Assembly (NCBI GenBank): GCA_025403435.1
Contig: CM046335.1
Span: 9,429,187-9,493,186, forward strand
Origin: Artocarpus heterophyllus
Lineage: Eukaryota > Streptophyta > Magnoliopsida > Rosales > Moraceae
Length of the DNA stretch: 64,000 bases
Direction: 5' to 3'
In this document: in pieces, positions 63,301 to 64,000 of the stretch
Numbering within the stretch: the stretch's first letter is position 1
How the letters are laid out: each line of letters begins with the position of its first letter
Made by a program: the position numbers and the translations under genes
The notes under the pieces: model-generated
What the model saw: the letters and a program-made list of their open reading frames with translations, nothing else
Database searches by the model: none
Told to the model about the DNA's origin: nothing

Positions 63301-64000
63301 TAGACGTCTCCCACTGCTTTCGCTAAGACCAAGGATCTATCGCTCATCCGAAGCGTGAAGTATTCATATAGTAGACTTCTCGTTTCTTTGAACCCGTATA
63401 GAGAAACGCAAACATGATTAGTTGCACTAGAATCTATGACCCAAATGTCACTGAATTCCTCAACAAAACAAGTTTTTAAATATAGAAGATCACACCTATC
63501 TCCTTTGGAAAGGAAGTCATTGCAATGCTTCTTGATGTGCCCGACCTTTTTACATAAGAAGCACTTAAGCTTCTTTGGGTTCTTCTTCTTCTTTTTCTTG
63601 CTCTTGGTGCTAGTAGGAATGGAAGACTTCTCGTTTTTGGCCCGTTGCTTCTTTCCATTCCCAGAGTTGGGATTGGAACTAGAAGCAGCTACCATGTTGG
63701 CCTCTCTACCGGCAAGAGACTCCCTGATCAACAGTTTGAATTCCTGTAACTGTTTCATTAATTCTGTTAAGGTCATATCTCGTCTATTGCATAAATCAAA
63801 AGTAGCTTTAAACGGAATAAATTCCTTTCACAGAGTCTCAAAGACCATAGTCATCTAAGTTTCAGCATCGATGTCGACTCCATTGGTTTGAGTCTCAGCG
63901 AGGTAACATATGACCAACATCATGTGCTCCTTTACAGATGTCCCCGGCCTCTGCTTATAGTTAAAAAGTTTTCGAAGCGCCCCTTGCCACTTTGTTATGG
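60393..64000 (-). pseudogene. Copia gag-pol remnant
   Basis: Minus-strand order: gag (from the window edge, VKEHMM-type region near 63900, zinc knuckle CFLCKKVGHIKKHC near 63527-63568), protease near 63420-63440 (WVIDSSA, where DSGA is normal), integrase from about 63011 (LGH, DVCGPM, DDYSRYEYVYLI and C-terminal AERMNKTLLDMV near 62512-62545), reverse transcriptase (VKTAFLN near 61620, YGLKQAS near 61500, YVDD near 61380) and RNase H (STMEVEYVAAS, LYCDN; 60510-60776). The integrase zinc motif appears to have lost a Cys (CLEG). Stops occur near 63014, 62636, 61910 and 61500. It is non-functional; annotation is by domain order and motifs. Confidence 0.93.

Larger units (their letters stand above)
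58216..64000 (-). mobile_element. Degenerate Copia retrotransposon, minus strand, cut by the window edge
   Basis: From left to right (3' to 5' of the element): 3' LTR, polypurine tract, RNase H, reverse transcriptase, integrase, protease, gag with zinc knuckle. Gag continues beyond 64000, and the 5' LTR is out of view. Many in-frame stops and frameshifts show it is dead. Confidence 0.92.

Overview
This window is nuclear DNA from a flowering plant, almost certainly a core eudicot. Single-copy plant genes with GT-AG introns sit in very AT-rich, poly-A/T-rich intergenic DNA, and all plant transposon classes are present (Copia and Gypsy-type LTRs, CACTA, hAT, MITE-like elements). I see no bacterial, organellar or CRISPR features and no tRNA or rRNA gene. 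Species is not determinable by eye.

Layout. 1-2.2 kb: the 3' end of a degenerate Copia retrotransposon with its 3' LTR. 3.4-4.5 kb: intronless plastid homoserine kinase gene. 5.3-5.8 kb: a small ATL-type RING-H2 ubiquitin ligase. 6.9-10.2 kb (minus): a five-exon tonoplast sugar transporter of the MSSP/TMT family. 10.2-14.9 kb: gene-free DNA with two ~450 bp direct repeats. 14.9-27.1 kb: one 12.2 kb CACTA transposon flanked by TTT, holding a broken TNP2 transposase and a broken second ORF ending in a Ulp1-type protease domain. It is itself invaded by a 3.0 kb solo LTR (target duplication GGACG) and a 0.8 kb hAT-like element (target duplication GCTACATT). 27.1-45.3 kb: a tandem segmental duplication carrying two four-exon cytochrome P450 genes (CYP85 clan, CYP716-like); the second copy's upstream DNA is split by a 2.1 kb solo LTR (target duplication GCTAC). 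45.3-50.9 kb: gene-free, with a possible Mutator-like element and a MITE-like element. 50.9-53.2 kb: a six-exon mitochondrial phosphate carrier of the PHT3;3 type. 55.9-56.2 kb: a possible two-exon small gene. 56.5-58.1 kb: a partial pseudogene copy of the phosphate carrier. 58.2-64 kb (minus): a large degenerate Copia element, cut by the window edge.

The host genes do not form one pathway: homoserine kinase feeds threonine/methionine/isoleucine synthesis in plastids, the MSSP protein loads sugars into the vacuole, and the carrier imports phosphate into mitochondria. Their co-location is best read as ancestral gene order. From memory, Arabidopsis has HSK (At2g17265) next to PHT3;3 (At2g17270), and TMT2 (At4g35300) on the duplicated chromosome 4 segment. 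The P450 pair and most DNA between HSK/MSSP and PHT3;3 look like lineage-specific insertion and duplication. I found no clear undescribed molecular system; the most informative structures are the nested CACTA with readable target-site duplications, the P450 segmental duplication, the dispersed AAACGACA-rich blocks and the phosphate-carrier pseudogene.
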